From positions 18,051 to 82,050 of the forward strand of contig DATGLD010000036.1 of NCBI GenBank assembly GCA_035294305.1: a stretch of DNA of 64,000 bases, written 5' to 3'. This document shows, piece by piece, positions 45,970 to 55,519 of the stretch. Each line of letters opens with the position of its first letter. Position 1 is the first letter of the stretch. The translations under genes and the position numbers were made by a program. The notes under the pieces are model-generated. The model was not told the origin of the DNA. It was given only the letters and a program-made list of their open reading frames with translations, and made no database searches. The stretch comes from DASRBN01 sp035294305. GTDB taxonomy: Bacteria > Chloroflexota > Ktedonobacteria > Ktedonobacterales > Ktedonobacteraceae.

Positions 45970-46202
45970 AGGGTAACATGATGGTGTGTAAAGCATTTGG
46001 TAAACACTAGCCAGTCTGTACTCTTTCCTTAATCTCTTGCGTTTCTCGCTAGAATACGCTACACTGAAGCCGTTCCATCTGGAACTGCATATTTCCACTT
46101 TCGCACTACATAGGTAGAAGAGTGGTGTAGCAACCGTTGTATTGGTGGGCAGTTGAGCGTGGAAGGGAGTATCTACTGCGGTACTGGAAAGAGGTTGGGC
46201 TG

Positions 46203-48801
46203 ATGGCGTCCCTGGAAGAACTGGTCCCCGGCGCGCAGGTCAGAGGGCTGCTGCCTGCCGCTACCGTGAGTATTGTCAGCACGAGGCAGCACGGCTCCGT
46301 TGGCGTGGAAGTGGTGTACCGGGATGCTGACGGGCGGCTGGGCAGCGAACTGCTGTACCAGGATGTCATCGCCGGTCTGGAGATTGTGCCCGCCGATCTG
46401 CCCTGGCGCTTCGATGCTGATGGCGCGCTCTTCCGGCTCGCCTCCGAAGCGTACCGTATCCGCCTGGCGTACCTCTTCGACCCCCTCATCGCCGTGCATA
46501 CGTCGTTGATTGAGCCACTACCACACCAGATCACTGCCGTCTACGAGACGATGCTGGCGAAGCAGCCGCTGCGCTACCTGCTGGCCGATGATCCAGGCGC
46601 GGGCAAAACGATTATGACCGGCCTGCTCATCAAAGAACTGCTCATTCGCGGCGACCTGCGGCGCTGCCTGATTGTCGCTCCCGGCAACCTCGTGGAGCAG
46701 TGGCAGGACGAACTGGCCCGCCGCTTCCACCTGGCCTTCGCTATCCTGACCAATGACCGGCTGGAAGCCTCCGTCTCCGGCAATGCCTTCCAGGAGATGC
46801 CGTTGTGCATCGCTCGCCTCGATAAGCTCTCGCGCAGTGAGGCCGCGCAGGAAATACTGCGGCAGACCGAGTGGGACCTTGTCGTGGTTGATGAGGCCCA
46901 TAAGATGTCGGCCACCTTCGCTGGCGGTGAGCCGAAGTATACGAAACGCTACCACCTGGGCGAACTGCTCGGCACACTCACGCGCCACCTGCTGCTGCTC
47001 ACGGCTACCCCGCATAACGGCAAAGAAGAGGATTTTCAACTCTTCCTGCGCCTGCTCGATGCCGACCGCTTTGAGGGACGGTTCCGTGAAGGCGTCCACA
47101 CCGTTGATGCCTCTGACCTCATGCGCCACCTCGTCAAAGAGCAGCTCTACACCTTCGAGGGCAGGCCGCTCTTTCCCGAACGCTATGCCTACAGCGTCAC
47201 CTACCGCCTCTCGCCACAGGAAACTACGCTCTATCAGGCTGTGACCGCCTATGTGCGCGCCGAGTTCAATCGCGCTGATGCCTTAGAGAAGGCGCGCAGG
47301 GGTACCATCGGCTTTGCCCTCACCACCTTGCAGCGCCGCCTGGCCTCATCGCCGGAAGCCATCTATCAATCCCTGCGGCGCAGGCGCGAACGGCTGGAGC
47401 GCCGCTTACAGGAGACAAAGCAGGCTCAACAGCAGAACGCCCAGACCCCAATTGAACTGCTCGCCGACCTGCCATCCTTTGATGAAGACGATCTCGACGA
47501 CCTGGAGGACGCGCCGGATGCCGAGCGCGAGGCAACGGAAGAGCAGGTCGTCGATCAGGCAACGGCGGCCCGCACCATCGCCGAACTGGAGGCCGAAATT
47601 GCCACGCTGACCGGGCTGGAGACGCTGGCCCTACAGGTACGGCGCAGTGGGACGGATCGCAAATGGGAGGAACTGACCAGCCTGCTTGAACAGCAAACGG
47701 AGATGTTCGACGAGGCAAGACAGCGCCGCAAGCTGGTAATCTTCACCGAACACCGCGATACCCTCAATTACCTGGCCGGGCGCATCCGTACCCTGCTTGG
47801 TCGCGGCGAGGCGGTTGTTACCATTCACGGCGGTATGAGCCGCGTCGAACGCGCTGCCGCCCAGGAAGCCTTCACGCAGGACAAAGAGACGCTCATCCTG
47901 CTGGCAACCGACGCCGCCGGAGAGGGCATTAACTTGCAGCGCGCTCACCTCATGGTCAACTACGACCTGCCCTGGAACCCCAATCGCATCGAGCAGCGTT
48001 TCGGGCGCATTCACCGTATCGGGCAAACAGAGGTCTGCCACCTGTGGAACCTCGTCGCCGCTGATACACGCGAAGGTGAAGTCTTCGACACGCCGCTGCG
48101 CAAACTGGCGGAAGAGCGCGAGGCGCTGGGCGGGCAGGTCTTCGATGTGCTGGGCAACGACAAACTGTTTGAAGATCGCTCTCTGCGCGAACTGATCGTG
48201 GAGGCCATTCGCTACGGCGAGCAGCCTGCCGTGCGCGACCGCCTCTTCCGTGTCGTTGACCGGGCGCTAGATCGCGACCACTTGCAGGCCCTGCTGGAAG
48301 AGCGCGCCCTGACGCACGAGGTGATGGATGTGGTGCGCGTGCGGCAGATCCGCGAGGAGATGGAGCGAGCGCAGGCGCGTCGCTTGCAGCCGCACTACAT
48401 CGCCTCCTTCTTTCTGGAAGCCTTTCGACGCCTGGGCGGTAGCGATATGAGATCACCAACGTACCCGCCGCCATTCGCCAGCGTTTGCCCCGTCACGATA
48501 GCCGGGCGGTCATCTTGCGCCGCTACGAGCGCGTTGTCTTTGAGAAGGAGCGCGTCTCCGTCGCGGGCAAACCTCCTGCTGTCTTGATTGCCCCCGGCCA
48601 TCCCCTGCTGGATGCCACGCTCGACCTGGTGCTGGAGCAGCAGCGCGACCTGCTGAAACAGGGGACCATACTCGTGGACCCGACTGATGCGAGCGAACAC
48701 ATGCGCGTGCTGTTCTCTCTGGAAGAGACCGTCCAGGATGCCAGTCACGACAGCGCGGGCAAGCGCCACGAAGTCTCGCGCCAGTTGCACTTTATCGACT
48801 G
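46203..48801 (+). pseudogene. SNF2/DrmD-like helicase, frameshifted and C-terminally truncated
   Basis: The first 795 codons from ATG 46203 encode a superfamily 2 helicase: Walker A variant ADDPGAGKTIMTGLL, VVDEAHKM (DEAH), LLTATPHNGKEEDF (motif III), then the C-terminal lobe with ATDAAGEGINLQRAHLM and EQRFGRIHRIGQ (motif VI). This is the family of DISARM DrmD and RapA-like helicases. Near 48445 the frame breaks after FRRLGGS; the expected continuation resumes in another frame as ITNVPAAIRQRLPRHDSRAV and runs to 48801. There it ends within RQLHFID, far short of the usual C-terminus, where a STAND NTPase fragment begins. The protein is probably not functional. Confidence 0.78.
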
Positions 48802-49464
48802 ATCGTAGACGACCTCTGGCAGGTGGAACACGCCGTGCCGTTCAAAGTGGCCGGGCATGACTGCGCTCTGGTCATGACCAGCCGACTGACTGATGTAGCA
48901 CGGGCGCTGGCTCCTACCGCCTCGGACCTGTATCGCCTGCCGGTTCTGGCCGATGAGTCGGCCCTTGAACTCCTGGGCATTTTGACTCCTGCGACGGTCG
49001 CTGGCCACCCGGACGAAGCGCGCGCCCTGGTACGCGACCTGGAGGGCCTACCGCTCGCCATTCAAGTGGCAGGGCGCTTACTTCAGAATGAAGCCAGCCT
49101 CGGCTGGGGAGTGGGCGAGTTGCTGGCTGAACTGCGCGAGGGGGCAAGGCTGCTGACCGCGCAGGCTCCCAGTGATATGAGCGGAGCCGGGCAGGATACC
49201 ACGCCCACGATTGCAGCCCTGCTCAAACGCAGCACCGACGCGCTCGAGCCTGAAACGCGCGAGCGGTTCGCCTACCTGGGGATGTTCGCCCCGAAACCGG
49301 CCGCCTTCTCTTTGCAGGTCATGGCCGTGGCCTGGGGCATAGACGATGCGCGGCCCACTGTGCGCATACTGGTCAATCGCGGTCTGTTGGAACCGGTCAG
49401 CGGCGGGCGTTTCCAACTCCACGCCCTGCTCGCACTCCATGCCCGTTCGCTGCTAGAGGAATGA
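48799..49464 (+). pseudogene. STAND/NB-ARC NTPase fragment (lacks P-loop)
   Basis: The frame opens directly at the Walker B strand LIVDDLWQVEHAV (48799), then ALVMTSRLTDVA, the GLPLAIQVAGRLL (GLPLA box) and the winged-helix ARC part up to LHALLALHARSLLEE. Everything before Walker B, including the P-loop and any effector domain, is missing, and the 5' edge abuts the truncated helicase. A TPR gene follows with an ATGA overlap, so the original unit was a STAND-TPR pair. GTG 48823 could start a fragment, but function is not expected. Confidence 0.8.
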
Positions 49465-50310
49465 CCATGCCACAGGGACTAGGATTGCTGACTGCCCAAT
49501 ATCGCGTCGCGAAGTATTACCTGAATTACTTGCGTTCAGCGCAGAAAGCTTACCTACAGGGGAGCGAGAGTGCCGCGTATGCCCTGTCCCTCTTCGACCA
49601 GGAACGAGAGCAGGTGAAGCAATTGCAAGCATGGCTCGCAACTCACGCCAGGCAGGATGACAGGGCAGCGGCATTGTGCAGCGATTTCGCAAAGATCAGT
49701 CCAGATCTCTTCAAGATCCGCCTGCTTCCCCAGGAGTACCTTTCCTGGCTGGAGGTAGCGTTAGAGGCGGCTCGGCGGCTCGGCGACCGGCGAGCGGAGG
49801 CGGCACATTTACTTGACCTCTATTTAGCCGGTGGGCCAATCAATGCGTTTCATTTCGTCATTGATTATGCCCGACAGGCCCTGTCCATCGCACAGCAGAT
49901 TGATGACCAACCACTGGTAGCCAGGGCCATATATCTGTATGGTAACGCATGCCATATGGGCGGAAAGGTAGAGCAAGCTCAGGCCTATTATGAGCAAAGC
50001 CTTGCATTGTATCGAACCATCGGCGATCAGAGAGGGATGGCAGAGGTATTAAATGATCTCGGCGGGCTTGCTATCTTTCGCCGGGATAACACCGCCGCGC
50101 AAAGCTATCTGGAGCAAAGCCTTGCTCTCTATAAAAAAAGTTGGGAAGCAGGAGGGGATTGCCACCTGCTTCCATAATCTGGGCTTCCTTGCAATACGGA
50201 TCGGGAATTTCCCTGTCGCCAGTGACTATCTGGAACAAGCTCTTGCCTTATGTCGAGTGATTGGAGACCTACCAGGCGTCTCCCGGTATTTTGAGCGAAC
50301 TCTAATCTAA
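49461..50310 (+). pseudogene. TPR-repeat protein, frameshifted at an A7 run
   Basis: From ATG 49461 (overlapping the STAND stop as ATGA) the frame encodes about 225 residues of helical repeats, with canonical TPRs such as ARAIYLYGNACHMGGKVEQA and SLALYRTIGDQRGMAEVLND. At 50133-50139 there is a run of seven A. The frame then goes to KSWEAGGDCHLLP and stops, but dropping one A continues the TPR as KKVGKQEGIATCFHNLGFLA to a stop at 50310. It is either a slippage-prone gene or a recent frameshift. It would be the sensor part of the adjacent STAND protein. Confidence 0.75.
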
Positions 50311-50353
50311 GCAGTGGCTGGCCTGTGTTGCGGCACGGGCCAGCCACTGTCCA

Positions 50354-52129
50354 TTACTTCACTATGAGGGTCACTGTCTTGCTGATCTTGCTGCCGCCCT
50401 GATCGGCAACAGTCAGGGTCACGCTATACGTTCCTGCCTTCGCATAGCGATGCAGCCCGGCCAGTACAAAACCCTGTCCAATGGGATTGTTGTACACCGT
50501 AACTGTGGAGGTCGTGCCATCGCCCCAGGTAATAGTAGCCGTGTAGTCGGAAACCGTACCTGCCGGGTCGGCATCGGTGAAGGTGGCAGCCACCTCCGCC
50601 CAACCGTGTCCCAGCGGGCCTGCCACAAAGTGGGTCAGCGATAGGGCCGCGTCGGCTACCTGCGCCGAACCACTGCCGGAAGCGCTGAGGCTGCCGCTAT
50701 CCTTGACCGAGACCGAGAGTGTATAGGAGCCTTCCTCGGCATAGGTATGGCTGCCCGGCACGCTGTAGCTGCCGTCGGGATTGGGAGTCACGCTCACGGT
50801 TGAGCTGCTGCCATCGCCCCAGGTGATGATCGCGGTAAGGGGGTTAGAGGTGCCATAGGCGCTGCCGGTCGCCACTACGCCATTGAAGGCGCTGCCCTCG
50901 CTCGCGGCCACATTCGCCACATTCACCGCGAGGGTTGGATTGACCGTCACCGTGAAACTTCCACTCACTGGACTATTGGTATCGTCGCTATCTTTGACGG
51001 TGCAGGTCACGGTGGTCGTGCCAATAGAGAACGTGCTGCCGGAGGCAGGTGTGCAACTGGCGGTGGGAAGCGGGCTATCCTCGTCCACCACCGTCGGAGG
51101 GGTGTAGGTGACGACCGCGCCCTGCGGACTGGTAGCATTCGTGGTGATGTTGGCGGGCATGTTGCTCAATCCGAGGTCGCTATCTGGCTGGTAGCTGGAT
51201 TCGTAGGCCCCCATGTCACAGGTGGTCTCGCCATTGTCCGGGCGGGTGTTACCGCGCTGGTCGGTCTTCGGACAGCTCGCTGCCGGAATCTGGTCGATGG
51301 CCGGGCTGCTGGAAAGCAAGGCGATGGTCTGGGTCGGGCCACCGTTATTTTGCAGGCCGTTGGGATCGAGCTGGGGATTGGTATTCTGCAGGTCCGTGCT
51401 GGCGGTAAAGCCACAACCACTGTCGCTCGACAGGTTGTAGCCCTGAGAGCTGAGTGAGAAACCACTACAGTTGAACGGCGTGTTGTTGGCCACGATGCTT
51501 CCGCCGATACTCACCGTGTTGCCGTCGTTGTAGATGCCGGCACCCTGGCCAGGGGTGCCGCCGACGGTGCTGGTGGCCGAGTTGTTGGCGAAGGTGCTGT
51601 TCGTGATTGTCACCATGCCATTATAATTGTCGAGACCGCCACCGAATCCGATGCCGGAGCTAGGGGAGGCCGAGTTGTTGGCGAAGGTGCTGTTCGTGAT
51701 TGTCACCGTGCCACCATTATTGGAGAGGCCACCGCCAAAGCCGTCAGTTGAACCGTGTGCAATGGTGAGAGCGTTGAGGATGATGCTAACACCGCTGTTC
51801 ACAGACAGCACCTGTACCTCGTTCTGCCCATCGAGGGTGACGTTCTGGCCGCTGCCATCCACGGTCATGCTCCCAGAGATCCTGAGCGTGCTGGTGAGCT
51901 TGATATCCCCACTACAACTGAAGGTGATGCTGTCATTGGCGTTGTCGCTGTTGGCCTGACTGATGGCGGCGTCCAGGTGCGACTCATCACAGGTGCTGAC
52001 CGTGATGTCAGTGGCGGCATGAGCCGGTCGGGCCGAGAGTCCCAGGGTGATACACAGGCCAGCCAGCATCAGCAAGCCCAGACTCAGGCGCGCACCTAGG
52101 TGCATGAAAAGTGATTGTCTAGATTTCAT
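50354..52129 (-). CDS. Secreted beta-helix/HYR/PKD surface protein (choice-of-anchor Q type)
   Basis: Protein of 591 residues. A signal peptide (LSLGLLMLAGLCITLGLSAR, cleavage near AHA) is followed by a right-handed beta-helix region with repeated TITNSTFANNSA units. Then comes the choice-of-anchor Q block (NTNPQLDPNGLQNNGGPTQT to DMGAYES), an HYR domain (VTCTVKDSDDTNSPVSGSFT), and two PKD domains (IITWGDGSSSTVSV, TITWGDGTTSTVTV). It is likely exported and surface-associated or adhesive. A 45-bp DNA repeat in the beta-helix region (51580-51613, 51668-51712) gives the repeated units. A small membrane peptide gene and a PhoB-like box lie upstream. Confidence 0.85.
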   Translation of the reverse strand: MKSRQSLFMHLGARLSLGLLMLAGLCITLGLSARPAHAATDITVSTCDESHLDAAISQANSDNANDSITFSCSGDIKLTSTLRISGSMTVDGSGQNVTLDGQNEVQVLSVNSGVSIILNALTIAHGSTDGFGGGLSNNGGTVTITNSTFANNSASPSSGIGFGGGLDNYNGMVTITNSTFANNSATSTVGGTPGQGAGIYNDGNTVSIGGSIVANNTPFNCSGFSLSSQGYNLSSDSGCGFTASTDLQNTNPQLDPNGLQNNGGPTQTIALLSSSPAIDQIPAASCPKTDQRGNTRPDNGETTCDMGAYESSYQPDSDLGLSNMPANITTNATSPQGAVVTYTPPTVVDEDSPLPTASCTPASGSTFSIGTTTVTCTVKDSDDTNSPVSGSFTVTVNPTLAVNVANVAASEGSAFNGVVATGSAYGTSNPLTAIITWGDGSSSTVSVTPNPDGSYSVPGSHTYAEEGSYTLSVSVKDSGSLSASGSGSAQVADAALSLTHFVAGPLGHGWAEVAATFTDADPAGTVSDYTATITWGDGTTSTVTVYNNPIGQGFVLAGLHRYAKAGTYSVTLTVADQGGSKISKTVTLIVK

Positions 52130-52159
52130 AGTTGAGATTGCCTTCCTTGCTTGAAATGA

Positions 52160-52300
52160 TTAAAAGACGCCTGCACGGTTGCGCTGCGCGCGCTTCATCC
52201 ACTCGGAGCTGTGCATTTTTTCACGGCTGTCCTGACCCCACAATGCTGACGCTAGAGCGAAACCCATCAAAAGTACGAGGATAATAAACAATGTGATCAA
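52160..52300 (-). CDS. 46-residue membrane peptide
   Basis: A TTG start at 52300 with a strong AAAGGAG 7 nt upstream opens a frame of 46 residues: MITLFIILVLLMGFALASAL, then WGQDSREKMHSSEWMKRAQR and a short basic end. It is a single hydrophobic helix followed by a charged tail. It lies just upstream of the secreted PKD protein on the same strand and downstream of a direct-repeat promoter, so both may form one unit. No known family; the ribosome binding site and helix support a real gene. Confidence 0.55.
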   Translation of the reverse strand: MITLFIILVLLMGFALASALWGQDSREKMHSSEWMKRAQRNRAGVF

Positions 52301-52419
52301 GGTGATTCTCCTTTCGCTGCTCAATTTCCAGAGAGTAGCCTGCCTGATGCATGTACCTCATTGAAAGATTATTGACCTGTTTTTAATCAGTCACGAGGCG
52401 ACTTTCATTTGTTGGAGAG

Positions 52420-52453
52420 AGCATACAGAAGAGTCGTGACAGAATCGTGACAG
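52420..52453 (-). promoter_or_regulatory. PhoB/OmpR-type direct-repeat promoter
   Basis: Read on the minus strand, CTGTCACGA TT CTGTCACGA (52453-52434) is an exact direct repeat with 11-bp period, followed after 8 nt by TATGCT (52425-52420). The arrangement, two CTGTCA(T/C) heptamers one turn apart just upstream of a -10, is that of a Pho box. It faces the 46-residue peptide and the secreted PKD protein. Confidence 0.6.
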
Positions 52454-52492
52454 CAACATAACAGATGAACTTCATTTGTTATGCTTTCTCTT

Positions 52493-52684
52493 TTAGCCGG
52501 GGAAGTTCCTGGTGAGGTTGACCCGCTTTAGCTCCTGCATGAGCTTTTCTTGGGGAGCATGTCGATTTCGCTCTACCACCACTTTCATTGCAAGAAGATG
52601 ACGCTTTATCGCCTCCTTGCTTGGAGCGATGATTGTTTTGAAACCAAGCGGCTTCCCTCGTGGGTTCTTTGCAGTGTGCGTTTT
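52493..52684 (-). pseudogene. Group II intron reverse transcriptase/maturase fragment
   Basis: About 60 codons read KTHTAKNPRGKPLGFKTIIA then PSKEAIKRHLLAMKVVVERN and RHAPQEKLMQEL. This matches the region just before the maturase domain X of group II intron proteins (GKPLGYKT, PSKEA-KRH, APQEKLI). The catalytic RT core and the HNH end are absent. It is fused at about 52684 to the end of a STAND NTPase fragment. Confidence 0.72.
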
Positions 52685-53585
52685 ATCCACCGCAAATTGT
52701 TGGATAGTCCATCTGGTCTTTGAGTACAGCCTGTACCAGCCGGTGCAGATTGAGAATCCTGGCCTGTGGGTCACGGCTGATCAGAGAAAACTTACGCAAC
52801 TCCAGGATAGCCTCATCGAACTTGAAAGGATCAACGGCTACAGCTTCGAGAAGCGGGCCGAGTTCTGGCGCGCCTTGCACGATGATCTCTTCCGGGATAG
52901 CATCAGGGTGCAGAAAAGCACAGAGCCGCAAGAGATCGGCGGCAGCTGGATTAGCCTGCTCTACCTTTGCAAAGGCCAGTGACCAGGTCGTCGTCACCGG
53001 TTCCGGGTGAGTTGCAAATGCTCTCCCGCGCCGTTTCATGAGCTGCCTGCGGTGCGTCTGGTAGCGCTCCAGGTAGCCCGAGAGGCCACAGGCTGTCTCT
53101 TCGATATAGGCAGCGGCCTGGTCGAGGGCCAGGGGCAAGCCATCCATGAGCCGGGCAATCTGTTGTGCCTTCTCCCAGTAGGCATACGGCATCGAATCCA
53201 GGGGAGCCTCGCGCTCGATGATGCCAGCGCGGCGCAGTAGGAGAAGCGCCCCTTCCCCTGGACCCATCTGCTCCAGATCGATGCGCTCGGCCACCATTCG
53301 CAGAGCCTGCGCACGAGTGGTGAGCAGAATGTGCCCGTTGCTTGCCTCGGGAAGGAAATCGCCGATCATCTGTACATCCTCAACGTTATCCAGGATCAGC
53401 AACCACCTCTGATGATCGTTGAACCAGCGTCTCACGGACTGCACTACACGACGCTGATCCTGTTCGTGCCGTTCAGGTAAGTGCAGGAGATCGGCGACCG
53501 CCATAAAATCCGCGATCAGCGTCTCATGGGTATCGGCCCGCACCCAGAACACCGCCTGGTACTGGTCACGATCTTGATAACACAT
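52683..53585 (-). pseudogene. STAND/NB-ARC NTPase fragment, both ends lost
   Basis: Reading inward from 53585, QDRDQYQAVFWVRADTHETL corresponds to the part just after the P-loop; Walker B is LLILDNVEDVQMI, the sensor HILLTTRAQAL, the GLPLALDQAAAYIE box and a winged helix up to LHRLVQAVLKDQMD. The P-loop side and the TPR repeats normally following are gone; the last seven codons before the stop come from the junction with the group II intron fragment. An in-frame ATG gives a 300-residue product but without the nucleotide-binding loop. Confidence 0.8.
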
Positions 53586-53717
53586 GATATTCTATCAAAT
53601 TCTCCGCGCCATGTATATATAGAAGTGAAAATGAGAAGTGGATGAGTGATGAGGATCTCCACTCATCCAGAATCGGCACCATATAACAGAAACAGAACAG
53701 GAAGGAAAGGAGATACT

Positions 53718-54140
53718 ATGCTCACCGTTCGTGAAGCGATCAATCGCGGCTACAATCTGCTGGGAGTTAGCATTATCGTCATCAGTGGCCTGTCGTTTTT
53801 CGTGGACCTGCCCGCAGAAATTGATCATCTTTCCCATATCGTCGATGAGGTCTTGCTGGCGGTTCTGGCGTTGGCGGCTTTTACCTGGTATATGGTCGGG
53901 CGCAATAAATATTCTCTCACGATCATGCCCATAGCCTTTGCCGTCCTCGGGCTGGCAATAAAAATCCTGGGGTTGTTTCTGGAGTTCAGCGATCCCGAAG
54001 ACCGCGGCGATGAATTTGGTGCGCTTGTCCTCTTTGTAGTTCTCATCATTGTACTCGTCTGGCAATACTTCACCTCCCGTCGCCTGGCTTCTCAGGAGAA
54101 GCAGCAGGAACCGCAGGTAATAGAACTGGGGCAGAGGTAG
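53718..54140 (+). CDS. Hypothetical four-helix membrane protein
   Basis: Protein of 140 residues with about four hydrophobic helices, among them GVSIIVISGLSFFVDL, EVLLAVLALAAFTWYMV, IMPIAFAVLGLAIKILGLF and GALVLFVVLIIVLVWQYF. The hydrophilic C-terminus (RRLASQEKQQEPQ) is cytoplasmic by the positive-inside rule. ATG at 53718 is preceded by AAGGAG at a good distance. No family recognised. It appears intact although it lies amid broken genes. Confidence 0.7.
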   Translation: MLTVREAINRGYNLLGVSIIVISGLSFFVDLPAEIDHLSHIVDEVLLAVLALAAFTWYMVGRNKYSLTIMPIAFAVLGLAIKILGLFLEFSDPEDRGDEFGALVLFVVLIIVLVWQYFTSRRLASQEKQQEPQVIELGQR

Positions 54141-54220
54141 GGTATTGGATCCGCAACGACAACGATCCTGAAAGTTGTGATAGAGGAAGTATCTCATTTA
54201 GAAATGAGAAGGTGGAAGGT

Positions 54221-55445
54221 ATGCTCAAAGAGGGAACACAGATCAGTCACTATCGCCGGCACCTTCAACCCTCAGCTCTCCCGAGAGGTCGACGAGGTAT
54301 TCTTACACGCGCTGGCGAAAGCGCCAGAAGAGCGTTTTGCCACGATTGCAGCTTTCGCCAACGCTCTGAAGCAGGCTCTCCTGCCTGAGAAGACAGAACA
54401 GACAACTACCCTGCGCACCACGCTGGTCATCAGCCAGCACGAAGCTCGCAACGGCACGAGTCGCAGCCTTGACCTGCCAGGAGCGCAGCGCATCAACGTG
54501 GATATTCCGGCTGGTGTACGCGATGGGCAGGTCCTTCGCCTCTCCGTGCGCGGCAAGACAGGCGATGATGCCTCGGATGGTGTCGAGATGCTGGTGGTTA
54601 CAATCTCCATTACTCCCGGCGATGAGACGGTGCGGCAGGTATCCATGCTGTCAACACCCAGAACATGGCTGCTGGGGGCAATGGCTCTGTTCGTGGTGCT
54701 GGCAAGCATGGGTACATACCTGCTGGTGGGCGCTCATGCCACACCTAATGGCCCTGTCAGGCCCCGTCCCACTACCCCGCGATCTATTACAACCCCGCCT
54801 GGCACACAGACAACTGTTGTTGTTAATCCCTCCCCGTCGGCAAGCATGATAGCAGAACAGAAACTCTACAGCGAAGCCACCGGTGGGAAACCTGTGCTCA
54901 TTGATCCCCTGGTCAACAATCTGGCTGGCTACCAGTGGGATGAAATACCGGTGATAACCCAGGGAGGCACCTGCGCATTCATCGATGGTGCCTATCACGC
55001 AACGCAAGAGCTGCGCGACGTCTTCTATCGCTGCATGGCGAAACAGACCGATTACGCCAATTTTGCGTATCAGGTAGAGGCGACCATCCAAACGGGCGAC
55101 GAAGGTGGCATCGTCTTTCGCTTCGATAGGGTACTGCTAACGTTCTATTCCTTCCACATCAGCACCGATGGCGCGTTCCGGCTGGATGTCGATAACCGTG
55201 AGGGCTTCGTCAGAACGTTAAGCCAGGGGACCAGTCCTGCCATCAAGATCGGCCATAACCAGACTAACCTGATCACCGTCATCGCGCAGGGACCCCATCT
55301 CTCCCTCTTCGTTAACAAACAGTACGTAACCGATGTCATCGATAAGACCTACAGTCGCGGCTCCATTGGCGTCATGGCCCAGGACGATTACAGCCCAACC
55401 AATGTTGCGTTTACCAACGCGAAAGTGTGGCTGCTACCCTCGTAG
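54221..55445 (+). pseudogene. Ser/Thr protein kinase fusion gene with the catalytic domain deleted
   Basis: ATG 54221 opens as MLKEGTQISHYR, the usual first 12 residues of Ktedonobacteria-type Ser/Thr kinases, but the kinase lobe is missing. The sequence then jumps, in a different frame, to the last kinase helix (NPQLSREVDEVFLHALAKAP then EERFATIAAFANALKQ). Downstream remain a DnaJ-C-like module (VDIPAGVRDGQVLRLSVRGK), a transmembrane helix (TWLLGAMALFVVLASMGTYL, about 54664-54732), a Pro/Thr linker and a C-terminal beta-sandwich (about 54900-55440). A longer frame from 54177 reads the remnant as a 422-residue protein, but it contains no catalytic residues. Confidence 0.72.
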
Positions 55446-55519
55446 AGACGAGGTGCGCGTACTGCCGTGTTCTTATGAGTGAGCGCAGGTGAAGATTTCG
55501 CTGTATTTGATCAAAAATC

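Noticed and set aside
50133..50139. Programmed frameshift in the TPR gene
   Set aside because: There is no stimulatory structure seen, and the partner STAND gene is already broken, so decay is the simpler explanation; kept only as a note on slippage.
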